Assembly (NCBI GenBank): GCA_964244065.1
Contig: CAXTHH010000002.1
Location: forward strand, 248,001-312,000
Direction: 5' to 3'
DNA from: JASLDZ01 sp964244065
GTDB taxonomy: Bacteria; Pseudomonadota; Alphaproteobacteria; Caulobacterales; Caulobacteraceae
DNA length: 64,000 nucleotides
In this document: positions 40,541 through 48,994 of the stretch, in pieces
Position numbering within the stretch: the stretch's first letter is position 1
Layout: the number at the start of each line of letters is the position of its first letter
Program-made: the position numbers and the translations under genes
The notes under the pieces: generated by a model
Databases searched by the model: none
Told to the model about the DNA's origin: nothing
The model's input: the letters and a program-made list of their open reading frames with translations, nothing else

Positions 40541-41119
40541 ATGACGCTCGCCCGCCTGACGCTGTCCACCAGCCTGGCCGCCGCCCTGGCCGCCGCCACC
40601 GGCGCCGCCGCCCAGACCTATCCCCAGACCTCGCGCTACCCGCCCTCGACCTACGACCGGCCGCAGACCTCGCCGAGCCAGGACCCGTACGACCGAAGCC
40701 GGCCGAACGGCTATGCCCCGCAGCGCGACAGCCGCTACGGCGACCGCGACGGCCAGGGCGATCAGGCCGGCCAGGAGGCCGGCGAGCCCGACCTCGGGCG
40801 CGAGCTGAACCTGCGCGGCGACCAGCGCGCGGCGCTAGAGGCCTACAAGGCCGCCTTCCGTCCCGACGAGGCCGCCGCCCGCGCCGCGGAGGACATGGCG
40901 CGGCGCCTGCCCACCCTGACCACGCCCCAGCGGCTGGACTTCACCCGCCGCGAGATGGAGCGCGAGCGCGCCGACTTCGAGCGGACGGACGCGGCCACCC
41001 GCCGCTTCTACGCCCAGCTCACCCCCGAACAGCGCCGCACCTTCGACCAGCTCACCGCCCCGCAGGACGAGGGCGAGGACGGCGCCCCGAGCGCGAGCGA
41101 CCCGTCCGGCCGCCGCTGA
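40541..41119 (+). CDS. Exported Spy/CpxP-like LTxxQ-motif protein
   Basis: A 192-residue periplasmic protein. The signal peptide ends ATGAAAQ. A Tyr/Pro/Arg/Asp-rich disordered segment (about residues 28-85; QTYPQTSRYPPSTYDRPQTS) leads to an alpha-helical domain with LNLRGDQRAALEAYKAAF, RLPTLTTPQRLDFTRREM and LTPEQRRTFDQL. These repeated LTxxQ-like motifs are typical of the Spy/CpxP chaperone group. The ATG at 40541 is preceded by GAGAGAG. The next gene begins 15 nt later. Chaperone or metal-sensing function is inferred. Confidence 0.72.
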   Translation: MTLARLTLSTSLAAALAAATGAAAQTYPQTSRYPPSTYDRPQTSPSQDPYDRSRPNGYAPQRDSRYGDRDGQGDQAGQEAGEPDLGRELNLRGDQRAALEAYKAAFRPDEAAARAAEDMARRLPTLTTPQRLDFTRREMERERADFERTDAATRRFYAQLTPEQRRTFDQLTAPQDEGEDGAPSASDPSGRR

Positions 41120-41134
41120 AGCAGGCCGGCGGGC

Positions 41135-41632
41135 GTGGCGCGGCTGAAGGTCTACCGCACGCCCGCGGGCTTCGAGGACGCCCTGGTCGCCGCGCCCAGC
41201 CGGAAGGCGGCGCTGCGGGCCTGGGGCTCGCGCGCCGACCTCTTCGCGCTCGGCGAGGCCGATGTGGTGGACGACCCCGCCGTGACCGCGGAGGCCCTGG
41301 CCCGCCCGGGCGAGGTGATCCGGCGTCCGCGGGGAGACGCCCGGGCCTTCCTCGCCGCGGCGTCTCCGCCGAAGCCGTCCAAGGCGGCCGCGACGGTCCG
41401 CACGGCCAAGTCCAAGCCCATGCCCGACCGCTCGCACCTGGACGCGGCCGAGGCGATGCTCACGCGCGCCGAGGCCGACCTCGACGCGCGCCGCCGCGAG
41501 CTGGACGGCGAGCGCGAGGCCCTGGAGGCCCGAGCGGCGAAGATGGAGGCGGAGGCCAAGCGCCGGCTCGCCACGTTGCAGACCGCGCGAGACAAGGCCC
41601 GGGCCGACTACGACGCGGTTCGCGGCCGCTGA
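41135..41632 (+). CDS. Conserved hypothetical protein with C-terminal coiled coil
   Basis: A 165-residue, probably cytoplasmic protein starting at GTG. Residues 1-75 form a compact domain (MARLKVYRTPAGFEDALVAA, PSRKAALRAWGSRADLFALG, GEVIRRPRGD). A Lys/Pro/Ser linker follows, then a long Ala/Glu/Arg coiled coil (about 110-160; AEADLDARRRELDGEREALE). I do not recognise a named family, though similar proteins occur in sphingomonads and Caulobacteraceae to my knowledge. It lies 15 nt after the LTxxQ protein gene. Confidence 0.7.
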   Translation: MARLKVYRTPAGFEDALVAAPSRKAALRAWGSRADLFALGEADVVDDPAVTAEALARPGEVIRRPRGDARAFLAAASPPKPSKAAATVRTAKSKPMPDRSHLDAAEAMLTRAEADLDARRRELDGEREALEARAAKMEAEAKRRLATLQTARDKARADYDAVRGR

Positions 41633-41646
41633 CGCCCTGAGAAGAT

Positions 41647-41721
41647 TGGAGCGGGCGAAGCGATTCGAACGCTCGACCCTCACCTTGGCAAGGTGATGCT
41701 CTACCCCTGAGCTACGCCCGC
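41647..41721 (-). tRNA. tRNA-Gly (anticodon GCC)
   Basis: Read on the minus strand, the 75-nt cloverleaf starts GCGGGCG and pairs with CGCCCGC before the discriminator T and an encoded CCA. The D arm is GTAGCTCAGGGGTAGAGC, the anticodon arm TCACC-TTGCCAA-GGTGA gives GCC, and the T loop is GTTCGAATC. It lies alone between a hypothetical gene and a hairpin. Confidence 0.96.
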
Positions 41722-41748
41722 TCCGGACCGCGCTACGAGAGGCCGGTG

Positions 41749-41774
41749 AGGCCGCCCTGTGGGGAGGGCGGCCT
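41749..41774. terminator. Strong hairpin between DUF6065 gene and tRNA-Gly
   Basis: AGGCCGCCCT and AGGGCGGCCT form a perfect 10-bp stem with a six-base loop. No U-tract follows on either strand, so it could act as a factor-dependent or weak terminator for the minus-strand peptidase/DUF6065 transcript, or simply be a structural element. Confidence 0.3.
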
Positions 41775-41810
41775 TATGACGGAGCGGCCGGGGGTTGGCA
41801 AGCCACTCAT

Positions 41811-41890
41811 CCGCTCATGCCCGCGAAGGCGGGGAGCTCGTGCCGAAGAGGCGCCGGCCCGCTCCGAAGATCCCCGCCCGCGCGGGGCCG
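41811..41890. repeat. Worn inverted-repeat element (TCATGCCCGC family)
   Basis: CCGCTCATGCCCGCGAAGGC at 41811-41830 and the GATCCCCGCCCGCGCGGGG region at about 41870-41888 resemble the arms of the elements at 14054 and 26547 but are degraded. The unit lies just past the stop of the DUF6065 gene. Confidence 0.45.
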
Positions 41891-41901
41891 GGCGGCGGGT
41901 T

Positions 41902-42666
41902 TCAGCGGCCGATCCTGGGCGCCTTCAGCCGGCGCTTGTTCACGTGGTCGGCGGGGCCCTGGCCCAGGTCCTCCGGCATCTCGCCGGTGAAGTAGAAGCG
42001 CTGCCAGGCCTCGCGCATGGCCTCCGGGTCGCGGTTGCCCAGCCTGGCGTTGAAGGCGGTGCGCTCGCGGTTCCAGGCGTCGTACTGGGCGCGCAGCTCG
42101 GGCGCCGAGTTCATGGAGCGCGTCACCGGCTGCACGTGGTCCATGCCCCGGTGCGGGGTCAGGTGGATGAAGCAGAAGGGCTCGCCCTTCTCGAACCGCA
42201 CGCGGCCGGGCCGGGTGAAGATCCAGTTCATGGTGAAGGGGAACGGCAGCCAGTCGGTCTCGATGATGCCCTGCAGGGGCTGGATGCCGTCCTTGGGCAG
42301 GTTGGGCGGCCCCTGGCACCACATGTCCCACCCCTGCGGGGTGCGGAACAGGTAGCCGGGGTGGAAGGTGAGCACGCCGCCGGTGAAGTGGCTGGTGGCG
42401 AAGTCCTTGAAGTCCACGTTCGGCCGGTCGGGGCGGAGGACGATGTCCTCCATGGCCGGCCCGCCGTTCCACTCGGCGGTGAAGGCGAGGGGGCACAGGA
42501 TCTCCCACCCCGTGGTGTTGGCCACGCTCAGCGGCAGGCAGCGATAGGGGTGGCGCTCTGTGAAGCGGTCCATCCAGCCGCGCTGCGGGCGGCCGGGCAC
42601 GATCTCCGGCGGCCGGGGCGCGACCGGGTAGCACTCCAGCTCCAGCGGGGGGACGGGAGGGGGCAT
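41902..42666 (-). CDS. DUF6065-type hypothetical protein
   Basis: A 254-residue soluble protein without signal peptide. Features are RPQRGWMDRFTERHPYRCLPLSVANTTGWE, NVDFKDFATSHFTGGVLTFHPGYLFRTP, WMWCQGPPNLPKDG-like text and FCFIHLTPHRGMDHVQP. The pattern agrees with what I recall of DUF6065, a family of unknown function. His, Trp and Pro are unusually frequent and could suggest an iron- or metal-dependent fold, but this is a guess. Its ATG overlaps the stop of the M28 peptidase gene by one base (TGATG), indicating coupled translation. Confidence 0.7.
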   Translation of the reverse strand: MPPPVPPLELECYPVAPRPPEIVPGRPQRGWMDRFTERHPYRCLPLSVANTTGWEILCPLAFTAEWNGGPAMEDIVLRPDRPNVDFKDFATSHFTGGVLTFHPGYLFRTPQGWDMWCQGPPNLPKDGIQPLQGIIETDWLPFPFTMNWIFTRPGRVRFEKGEPFCFIHLTPHRGMDHVQPVTRSMNSAPELRAQYDAWNRERTAFNARLGNRDPEAMREAWQRFYFTGEMPEDLGQGPADHVNKRRLKAPRIGR

Positions 42667-44195
42667 CAGCGCTCCCGGTCGGAGCGCGCCGGGGCGGCGG
42701 CGGCCAGGGCGCGGAAGTCCACCTCGCTGTCGGCGGCCAGGTAGGCGAAGGCGGCCCAGCCGGCCACCGCCTTGTCGAGCAGGCGCCGGTCGATCTTGTC
42801 CAGCGTGTCGTCGGGCGTGTGGTGCAGCTCGAAGTAGCGCGTGCGGTCGGGCTCCAGGCTGGCCAGGGGCACGCCGCGCAGGTTCTCCAGGTCCGCGCCG
42901 CCGTCGGTGGCCACCTGGGGAGACACGAAGGCGCCCAGGGGCGCGATCACCCGGCCCAGCGTGCGGCCGAAGGACGAGGCCGCGGCCCCCGCGGGCAGGG
43001 AGACGTCGGTCACCCCGTCCGGCCCGCTGTCGCACTCGCTGGCGATCACCATGCGCGCCTGCTCGGCGGCGGGATGGGCGGCGGCGAAGGCGGTGTTGGA
43101 TTGGCCGACCTCCTCGGCGCCCCACCAGACCACCCTGATGGTGCGGCGCGGGCGCTGGGGCATGTCGCGGATCAGCTTGGCGGCGGCCGCGGTGATGGCC
43201 ACCCCGCCGCCGTCGTCGAAGGCGCCGGTGCCCAGGTCCCAGCTGTCGAGGTGGCCGCCGATGACCACCGCCTCCTCCGGCCGCTCGCGGCCGCGCACCT
43301 CGCCGACGACGGTCTCGCTGACCTGGCCGGGCGTGGTGGTGGGGGTCAGCACCAGGCGCATGCGGATCGGCCGGCCGCGGGCCGCGATGCGCTCCAGCTG
43401 CTCGGCGTCGGGCGCGGAGAGGGCGGCGGCGGGGATGCGCGGCGCGGGCCGCTGCGCGCCGCCCGAGAAGTCGGGCAGGTAGGTCATGGTGCCCGTGTGC
43501 GGGCTCCTCCGCACGTCCGTGGCCAGCGAGCGGAGCAGGTAGGCGACGGCGCCCCGCTTGGCCGCCTCGGTCGGGCCGAGGCCGCGGATGCGGTAGTAGG
43601 CGCCGTAGCCGCCCCGCGGCATCGGCTGGGTCACCACCGCGATCCTGCCGTTCAGCGAACCCGGGGCGGCGGACAACAGCTCGTCGTAGGAGCGGAACAG
43701 GGCCACCTCCGCCTCGATCCCCTGCGGCGGGGTCGCCACGGAACCGCCGAGCGCGGCGATCACCAGCTTCTGCGGAAAGGGGGCGGTCACCTCGGCGGTC
43801 TCGGCGCCGCGCGTCCAGGCGTCGTGGGTGAAGGGCTCCTTGTGCACGTTCTCGAAGCCCAGCGCGGTCATGCGGGCCACCGCCCAGTCGGCGGCGCGGC
43901 GCATGGCGGGGGAGCCGGCGGGGCGGGGGCCGATCTCGGTGGTCAGGCCCTCCAGGATGTCCCAGGCGGGGCTGCGGCCCGCCAGGGCGGCGTCGCGGAG
44001 CGCCTCGGCGTTGGCCAGGAGGCGCGCGGGCAGCAGCGGGGCGAGGTCGGCCTGGGGCGCGCGGCGGGCGGCCCTGGCGGTCTGGGGGTCGATGGCGGGC
44101 ACGGCGGTGGCCGGCGCGCCGCGGGGCGTCTGGGCCTGCGCCAACCCGGCCGCCGAGAACATGGCCGCCACGGCGACCCCGAACTTCCGCTTCAT
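42666..44195 (-). CDS. Secreted M28-family zinc aminopeptidase
   Basis: A 509-residue exopeptidase with signal peptide (KFGVAVAAMFSAAGLAQA). A PA-type insert occurs at about residues 150-270. The two-zinc catalytic domain shows VIGGHLDSWDLGTGAFDDGGG (His, Asp), WWGAEEVGQSN (catalytic and ligand Glu pair), ASECDSGPDGV and ELHHTPDDTLDKID (His). An ATG at 44201 is two codons upstream, but GGAG lies six bases before the 44195 ATG, so the latter is chosen. It overlaps the DUF6065 gene downstream. Carboxypeptidase Q-like substrates are possible. Confidence 0.92.
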   Translation of the reverse strand: MKRKFGVAVAAMFSAAGLAQAQTPRGAPATAVPAIDPQTARAARRAPQADLAPLLPARLLANAEALRDAALAGRSPAWDILEGLTTEIGPRPAGSPAMRRAADWAVARMTALGFENVHKEPFTHDAWTRGAETAEVTAPFPQKLVIAALGGSVATPPQGIEAEVALFRSYDELLSAAPGSLNGRIAVVTQPMPRGGYGAYYRIRGLGPTEAAKRGAVAYLLRSLATDVRRSPHTGTMTYLPDFSGGAQRPAPRIPAAALSAPDAEQLERIAARGRPIRMRLVLTPTTTPGQVSETVVGEVRGRERPEEAVVIGGHLDSWDLGTGAFDDGGGVAITAAAAKLIRDMPQRPRRTIRVVWWGAEEVGQSNTAFAAAHPAAEQARMVIASECDSGPDGVTDVSLPAGAAASSFGRTLGRVIAPLGAFVSPQVATDGGADLENLRGVPLASLEPDRTRYFELHHTPDDTLDKIDRRLLDKAVAGWAAFAYLAADSEVDFRALAAAAPARSDRER

Positions 44196-44244
44196 ACGCA
44201 TCTCCGGCCTGCGGCGGGCACCATGGCGGCGGCGCCAGGCGCGC

Positions 44245-44751
44245 TCAACCCCGGCGGACCTCCAGCACGTCGCCGGGCCGGGCGTCGCGCAGGATGGCCA
44301 GGAGCTCGTCGCGCGGCAGGGCCACGCAGCCCTCCGTGGGCGGCAGGTCCGGCTTGGCGCAGTGCAGGAAGATAGCCGAGCCCGCGCCGGGCACGGGCGG
44401 GTCGTCGTTGTGCGCGAGCACCACCACCACGTCGTAGAGCTCGTCCTCCCGCCACAGCCGCTCGGCGGAGAACGGGTGCGGATGGGTGACCGGGCGATTG
44501 TAGGCGGGATCAGCGGGGTCGTCCGACCAGCCGTCGTCCGGGCCGATCGGGGCGACGGGCAAGGCGGTCTCGGGCGCCGCGACCCGGTCGGGCCGGTAGA
44601 GCACGCGCCGCAGCGGCCAGACGCCCAGCGGCGTCGCCCCGTCGCCCTCGCGCTTCGCCTCGGCCTCCACCACCCCGCCCCGGCCCAGCGCGCAGCGCGT
44701 GTCCCCGAGATCGGAGCGGAAGCGGCCGTCGGCGCAGGCCAGCAGCCTCAT
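44245..44751 (-). CDS. L,D-transpeptidase (YkuD) family protein
   Basis: A 168-residue protein with a single YkuD domain. The catalytic region reads FLHCAKPDLPPTEGCVALPRDEL, with His and the nucleophile Cys. The usual Arg after GCV is Ala, as in a short alphaproteobacterial subgroup known to me. EGDGATPLGVWPLRRVLYRPDR is the conserved N-terminal part. No signal peptide is visible from the ATG at 44751; a longer frame to 44862 adds Arg-rich residues with no export signal, so how it reaches peptidoglycan is unclear. It is divergent from sucD. Confidence 0.85.
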   Translation of the reverse strand: MRLLACADGRFRSDLGDTRCALGRGGVVEAEAKREGDGATPLGVWPLRRVLYRPDRVAAPETALPVAPIGPDDGWSDDPADPAYNRPVTHPHPFSAERLWREDELYDVVVVLAHNDDPPVPGAGSAIFLHCAKPDLPPTEGCVALPRDELLAILRDARPGDVLEVRRG

Positions 44752-44787
44752 CGCGCGCCCTCCGTCCCGAGCCGGGCGGGAGCGGCG

Positions 44788-44821
44788 GTGTCGTCGCGAC
44801 ACGTTTCCGGCGACACGACAC
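44788..44821. promoter_or_regulatory. Clustered CGACAC inverted motifs in the ykuD-sucD divergent gap
   Basis: GTGTCG (44788-44793) and CGACAC (44797-44802) form a palindrome with a three-base centre. Two further CGACAC units follow at 44811-44821, so the outer arms GTGTCGT and ACGACAC also pair. In a 247-nt divergent gap with no gene this may be a regulator-binding cluster. Confidence 0.4.
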
Positions 44822-44998
44822 GGCGACATGGGGGCGGAGGTCTCACGCCCCCCACTCTGCACCCGTTCGCCGCCGGCGGGGACAAAGACCGGCTTGTGAT
44901 CGCCCTTCAGGGTTCCCCCGCCCGCCGGCCCGCGCTAGGAACCGCGCCGACCGCGCCCGGCCCTGGCCAGGGCGCCTCGCCGCCATGTCCGGAGCGCC

Positions 44999-45883
44999 AT
45001 GTCCGTCCTCGTCGACAAGACCACCCGCGTCATCTGCCAGGGCGTCACCGGCAGCCAGGGCACGTTCCACACCGAGCAGGCCATCGCCTACGGCACCAGG
45101 ATGACCGCCGGCGTGACGCCCGGAAAGGGCGGCCAGACCGCGGTGGGCCTGCCGGTGTTCGACACCGTGCGCGAGGCGCGCGAACAGACCGGCGCCGACG
45201 CCAGCGTGATCTACGTGCCGCCCCCTTTCGCCGCGGACTCCATCCTGGAGGCGATCGACGCCGAGATCCCGCTGATCGTGTGCATCACCGAGGGCATCCC
45301 GGTGGAGGACATGGTGCGGGTGAAGCGCTCGCTCGCCGGCTCCAAGTCGCGCCTGATCGGGCCGAACTGCCCGGGCGTGCTGACGCCGGGCGAGTGCAAG
45401 ATCGGCATCATGCCGGGCAACATCTTCTCCAAGGGCTCGGTGGGCGTGGTCTCGCGCTCGGGCACCCTCACCTACGAGGCGGTGTTCCAGACCACCAACG
45501 CCGGCCTGGGCCAGACCACGGCGGTGGGCATCGGCGGCGACCCGGTGAAGGGCACCGAGTTCATCGACGTGCTGGAGATGTTCCTCGCCGACGAGGCCAC
45601 GCAGAGCATCATCATGATCGGCGAGATCGGCGGCGCGGCCGAGGAGGACGCGGCGCAGTTCATCAAGGACGAGGCCAGGCGCGGCCGCTCCAAGCCGATG
45701 GCCGGCTTCATCGCGGGCCGCACGGCGCCTCCGGGCCGCACCATGGGCCACGCGGGCGCCATCGTCTCGGGCGGCAAGGGCGACGCGGACAGCAAGATCG
45801 CGGCGATGGAGAGCGCGGGGATCAAGGTCTCGCCCTCCCCGGCCGAACTCGGGCAGACGCTGCTGGCCGTGCTGAAAGGCTGA
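44999..45883 (+). CDS. sucD: Succinyl-CoA synthetase alpha subunit
   Basis: Forms succinate and ATP/GTP from succinyl-CoA with the SucC beta subunit. The 294-residue length is usual. It shows the CoA-binding start TRVICQGVTGSQGTFHTEQA, GPNCPGVLTPGECKIGIMPG and the phosphorylated His251 in MGHAGAIVSGGKG. Its partner sucC is normally directly upstream, but here an L,D-transpeptidase gene is divergent in that place, so sucC must be elsewhere. sucA follows 93 nt later. Confidence 0.96.
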   Translation: MSVLVDKTTRVICQGVTGSQGTFHTEQAIAYGTRMTAGVTPGKGGQTAVGLPVFDTVREAREQTGADASVIYVPPPFAADSILEAIDAEIPLIVCITEGIPVEDMVRVKRSLAGSKSRLIGPNCPGVLTPGECKIGIMPGNIFSKGSVGVVSRSGTLTYEAVFQTTNAGLGQTTAVGIGGDPVKGTEFIDVLEMFLADEATQSIIMIGEIGGAAEEDAAQFIKDEARRGRSKPMAGFIAGRTAPPGRTMGHAGAIVSGGKGDADSKIAAMESAGIKVSPSPAELGQTLLAVLKG

Positions 45884-45898
45884 TCGGCTCAGCTCCTG

Positions 45899-45920
45899 TT
45901 CAGCAACGCGTGACTATATA
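45899..45920 (+). promoter_or_regulatory. Possible promoter before sucA
   Basis: TTCAGC at 45899 and the AT-only TATATA at 45915-45920 stand out in GC-rich DNA and are 10 bp apart, the short spacing seen in Caulobacter housekeeping promoters. It would give sucA its own start in addition to read-through from sucD. Confidence 0.3.
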
Positions 45921-45976
45921 GACGGGCCTCGCCGCCCACCGTGACGGCGACGAGCCTCAAGGTGGGTGTGACGGCG

Positions 45977-48949
45977 ATGGCGGACGACGCGGGACGGATC
46001 CAGGAGCTCCTGGGCGAGACGACCTTCCTCTACGGGGGCAACGCGGCGTTCGTGGAGAGCCTCTACGCCCGCTACGCCGCCGACAGGGCGGACGTGCCGG
46101 CCGACTGGCGCGCCTACTTCGACGGCTTCGGCGAGCGCGCGCCGGACATCGCGGCCGCCGCCCACGAGCCGGGCTGGGCCCGGGGGCCGACGCCGGAAGC
46201 GCGGCCGGACTGGATGGCCGCGCTAGACGGGCAGTGGCCCGCCGCGGCTCCCGCCAGGGTGGCGAAGGCCGTGGAGGCCAAGGTCGAGGCCGCGCTCACG
46301 GCCAAGGCGCCGGACACCTCCTCCGCCGCCATCCGCGCCGCCACGCTCGACAGCGTGCGCGCCATCATGATGATCCGCGCCTATCGTATCCGCGGGCACC
46401 TGGCGGCCAACCTCGATCCCCTGGGCTTCGAGCGGACCATCGCCACCCACAACGAGCTCGACCCCGCCACCTACGGGTTCGCCGAGAGCGACTGGGACCG
46501 GCCGATCTTCATCGACCAGGTGCTGGGCCTGGAGACGGCCACGGTGCGCGAGATGCTCGCCATCCTGCGGCGCACCTACTGCGGCACGCTGGGCGTGCAG
46601 TACATGCACATCTCCAATCCCTCGGAGAAGGCGTGGATCCAGGAGCGCATCGAGGGGCACGACAAGGAGATCACGTTCAGCCCCGAGGGCAAGACGGCGA
46701 TCCTGAAGAAGCTGATCGAGGCCGAGGGCTTCGAGCGCTTCCTGCACAAGCGCTTCCCCGGCACCAAGCGCTTCGGGCTGGACGGGGGCGAGGCGGCCAT
46801 CCCGGCGCTGGAGCAGATCATCAAGCGCGGCGGCGCCCTGGGCGTCGACGAGATCGTGGTGGGCATGCCGCACCGCGGCCGCCTGAACGTCTTGGCCGCC
46901 GTGATGGGCAAGCCCTACGAGGTGATCTTCCACGAGTTCCAGGGCGGCTCGTCGGTGCCGAGCGACATCGAGGGGTCGGGCGACGTCAAGTACCACCTGG
47001 GCGCCAGCTCGGACCGCGAGTTCGACGGCAACAAGGTGCACCTGTCGCTGACGGCGAACCCCAGCCACCTCGAGATCGTCAACCCGGTGGTGATCGGCAA
47101 GGCGCGCGCCAAGCAGACGTTCGACAAGCACGAGAACCCCGGCTGCACGGGCAGCAAGGTGCTGCCGCTGCTGCTGCACGGCGACGCCGCCTTCGCCGGG
47201 CAGGGCGTGGTGGCCGAGTGCTTCATGCTCTCGGGCATCGAGGGCTACGAGACGGCCGGCACGATCCACTTCATCGTGAACAACCAGATCGGCTTCACCA
47301 CCGCCCCGCGCTTCAGCCGGAGCTCGCCCTATCCCTCGGACGTGGCGCTGATGGTCGAGGCGCCCATCCTGCACTGCAACGGCGACGATCCAGAGAGCGT
47401 GGTCTTCGCCGCCAAGGTGGCCGCCGAGTACCGCCAGGAGTTCGGCAAGGACGTGGTGGTCGACATGTGGTGCTACCGCCGCTTCGGCCACAACGAGGGC
47501 GACGACCCGACCTTCACCCAGCCGGTGATGTACGCGAAGATCAAGGGCCAGCCCTCCACGCGCGAGATCTACGCCAGGCGCCTGGTCGAGGAGGGCGTGG
47601 TCTCGCCCGAGCAGGTCGAGGCCTGGGTCGCGGAGTTCGAGAGCTTCCTCGCCACGCAGTTCGAGGCGGGCAAGGCCTACACGCCGGACCGCGCGGACTG
47701 GCTGGACGGCAAGTGGTCGGGCCTGGGGCCCGAGGGCGAGGGCGGCGTCACCTGCGCGCCGCTGCAGACGCTGCGCGACCTCGGCCTGAAGATGACGGCC
47801 ATCCCCGAGAGCGTGAACGCCCACAAGACGCTGAAGCGCGTGGTGGAGGCCCGGCGCGAGGCGATCGCCGCCGGCGAGGGGCTGGACTGGGCCACCGCCG
47901 AGCACCTCGCCTTCGCCACCCTCCTGGTGGAGGGCGTCCCCGTGCGCCTGTCCGGCCAGGACAGCGTGCGCGGCACCTTCAGCCAGCGCCACTCGACGAT
48001 CGTCGACCAGACCACCGAGGCCAAGTACACGCCGCTGAACAACCTGCGTCCGGGCCAGGCGCACTACGAGGGGATCGACTCCGCCCTGTCGGAGGAGGCG
48101 GTGCTCGGCTTCGAGTACGGCTATAGCCTGGCCGACCCGAAGACGCTGGTGCTGTGGGAGGCGCAGTTCGGCGACTTCGCCAACGGCGCCCAGGTGGTGA
48201 TCGACCAGTTCATCAGCTCGGGGGAGCGCAAGTGGCTGCGCATGAGCGGCCTGACGCTCCTCCTGCCGCACGGCTACGAGGGGCAGGGGCCGGAGCACAG
48301 CTCGGCGCGCCTGGAGCGCTTCCTGCAGATGTGCGCCGAGGACAACATGCAGGTGGTGAACTGCACCACCCCGGCCAACTACTTCCACGTGCTGCGCCGC
48401 CAGGTGAAGCGCAGCTTCCGCAAGCCCCTGGTGGTGATGACGCCCAAGAGCCTGCTGCGCCACAAGAAGGCCACCAGCAAGCTCGGCGAGATGGCCGAGG
48501 GCAGCGCCTTCCACCGCGTGCTGTGGGACGACGCGCAGATGCAGGACGGCAAGACCTCCGTCGTGCTCAAGCCCGACGCGCAGATCAGGCGGGTGATCCT
48601 GTGCTCGGGCAAGGTCTACTACGACCTGTTGGACCGCCGCGAGCAGGCGGGCGGGGACGACGTCTACATCATGCGGCTGGAGCAGTTCTATCCCTGGCCG
48701 ATGCAGTCGCTCCGCAAGGAGCTCGGCCGCTTCCCGCAGGCCGAGGTGGTCTGGGTGCAGGAGGAGCCGCGCAACATGGGCGGCTGGACCTTCGTCGACG
48801 CCTGGCTGGAGCTGACGCTGGAGAAGCTCGGCGGCGCGGCCAAGCGCGCGCGCTACGTCGGCCGCCCCGCCAGCGCCTCCACCGCCGCCGGCATCGCCCA
48901 CCGCCACGCGCGCGAGCTGGACGCCTTCCTCGCCGAGGCGTTCGCCTAA
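45977..48949 (+). CDS. sucA: 2-oxoglutarate dehydrogenase E1 component
   Basis: The thiamine-diphosphate decarboxylase of the 2-oxoglutarate dehydrogenase complex. The 990-residue protein starts MADDAGRIQELLGETTFLYG with the N-terminal SucB-docking helix (FVESLYARYAADRADVPADW). Family signatures are GMPHRGRLNVLAAVMGK, VHLSLTANPSHLEIVNPVV, RRFGHNEGDDPTFTQP, GQDSVRGTFSQRH and LPHGYEGQGPEHSSARLERFLQ. A GTG at 45941 would add 12 residues, but MADD fits relatives. sucB follows 45 nt later. Confidence 0.96.
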   Translation: MADDAGRIQELLGETTFLYGGNAAFVESLYARYAADRADVPADWRAYFDGFGERAPDIAAAAHEPGWARGPTPEARPDWMAALDGQWPAAAPARVAKAVEAKVEAALTAKAPDTSSAAIRAATLDSVRAIMMIRAYRIRGHLAANLDPLGFERTIATHNELDPATYGFAESDWDRPIFIDQVLGLETATVREMLAILRRTYCGTLGVQYMHISNPSEKAWIQERIEGHDKEITFSPEGKTAILKKLIEAEGFERFLHKRFPGTKRFGLDGGEAAIPALEQIIKRGGALGVDEIVVGMPHRGRLNVLAAVMGKPYEVIFHEFQGGSSVPSDIEGSGDVKYHLGASSDREFDGNKVHLSLTANPSHLEIVNPVVIGKARAKQTFDKHENPGCTGSKVLPLLLHGDAAFAGQGVVAECFMLSGIEGYETAGTIHFIVNNQIGFTTAPRFSRSSPYPSDVALMVEAPILHCNGDDPESVVFAAKVAAEYRQEFGKDVVVDMWCYRRFGHNEGDDPTFTQPVMYAKIKGQPSTREIYARRLVEEGVVSPEQVEAWVAEFESFLATQFEAGKAYTPDRADWLDGKWSGLGPEGEGGVTCAPLQTLRDLGLKMTAIPESVNAHKTLKRVVEARREAIAAGEGLDWATAEHLAFATLLVEGVPVRLSGQDSVRGTFSQRHSTIVDQTTEAKYTPLNNLRPGQAHYEGIDSALSEEAVLGFEYGYSLADPKTLVLWEAQFGDFANGAQVVIDQFISSGERKWLRMSGLTLLLPHGYEGQGPEHSSARLERFLQMCAEDNMQVVNCTTPANYFHVLRRQVKRSFRKPLVVMTPKSLLRHKKATSKLGEMAEGSAFHRVLWDDAQMQDGKTSVVLKPDAQIRRVILCSGKVYYDLLDRREQAGGDDVYIMRLEQFYPWPMQSLRKELGRFPQAEVVWVQEEPRNMGGWTFVDAWLELTLEKLGGAAKRARYVGRPASASTAAGIAHRHARELDAFLAEAFA

Positions 48950-48994
48950 AACCCGCGCCCCCCCTTCGAACGCTCTCAAGGACATCGCCGCCCC

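Noticed and set aside
44310..44345. GCVAL in place of GCVRL as loss of L,D-transpeptidase activity
   Set aside because: The variant is common in a short alphaproteobacterial YkuD subgroup to my knowledge, and the His and Cys are intact.
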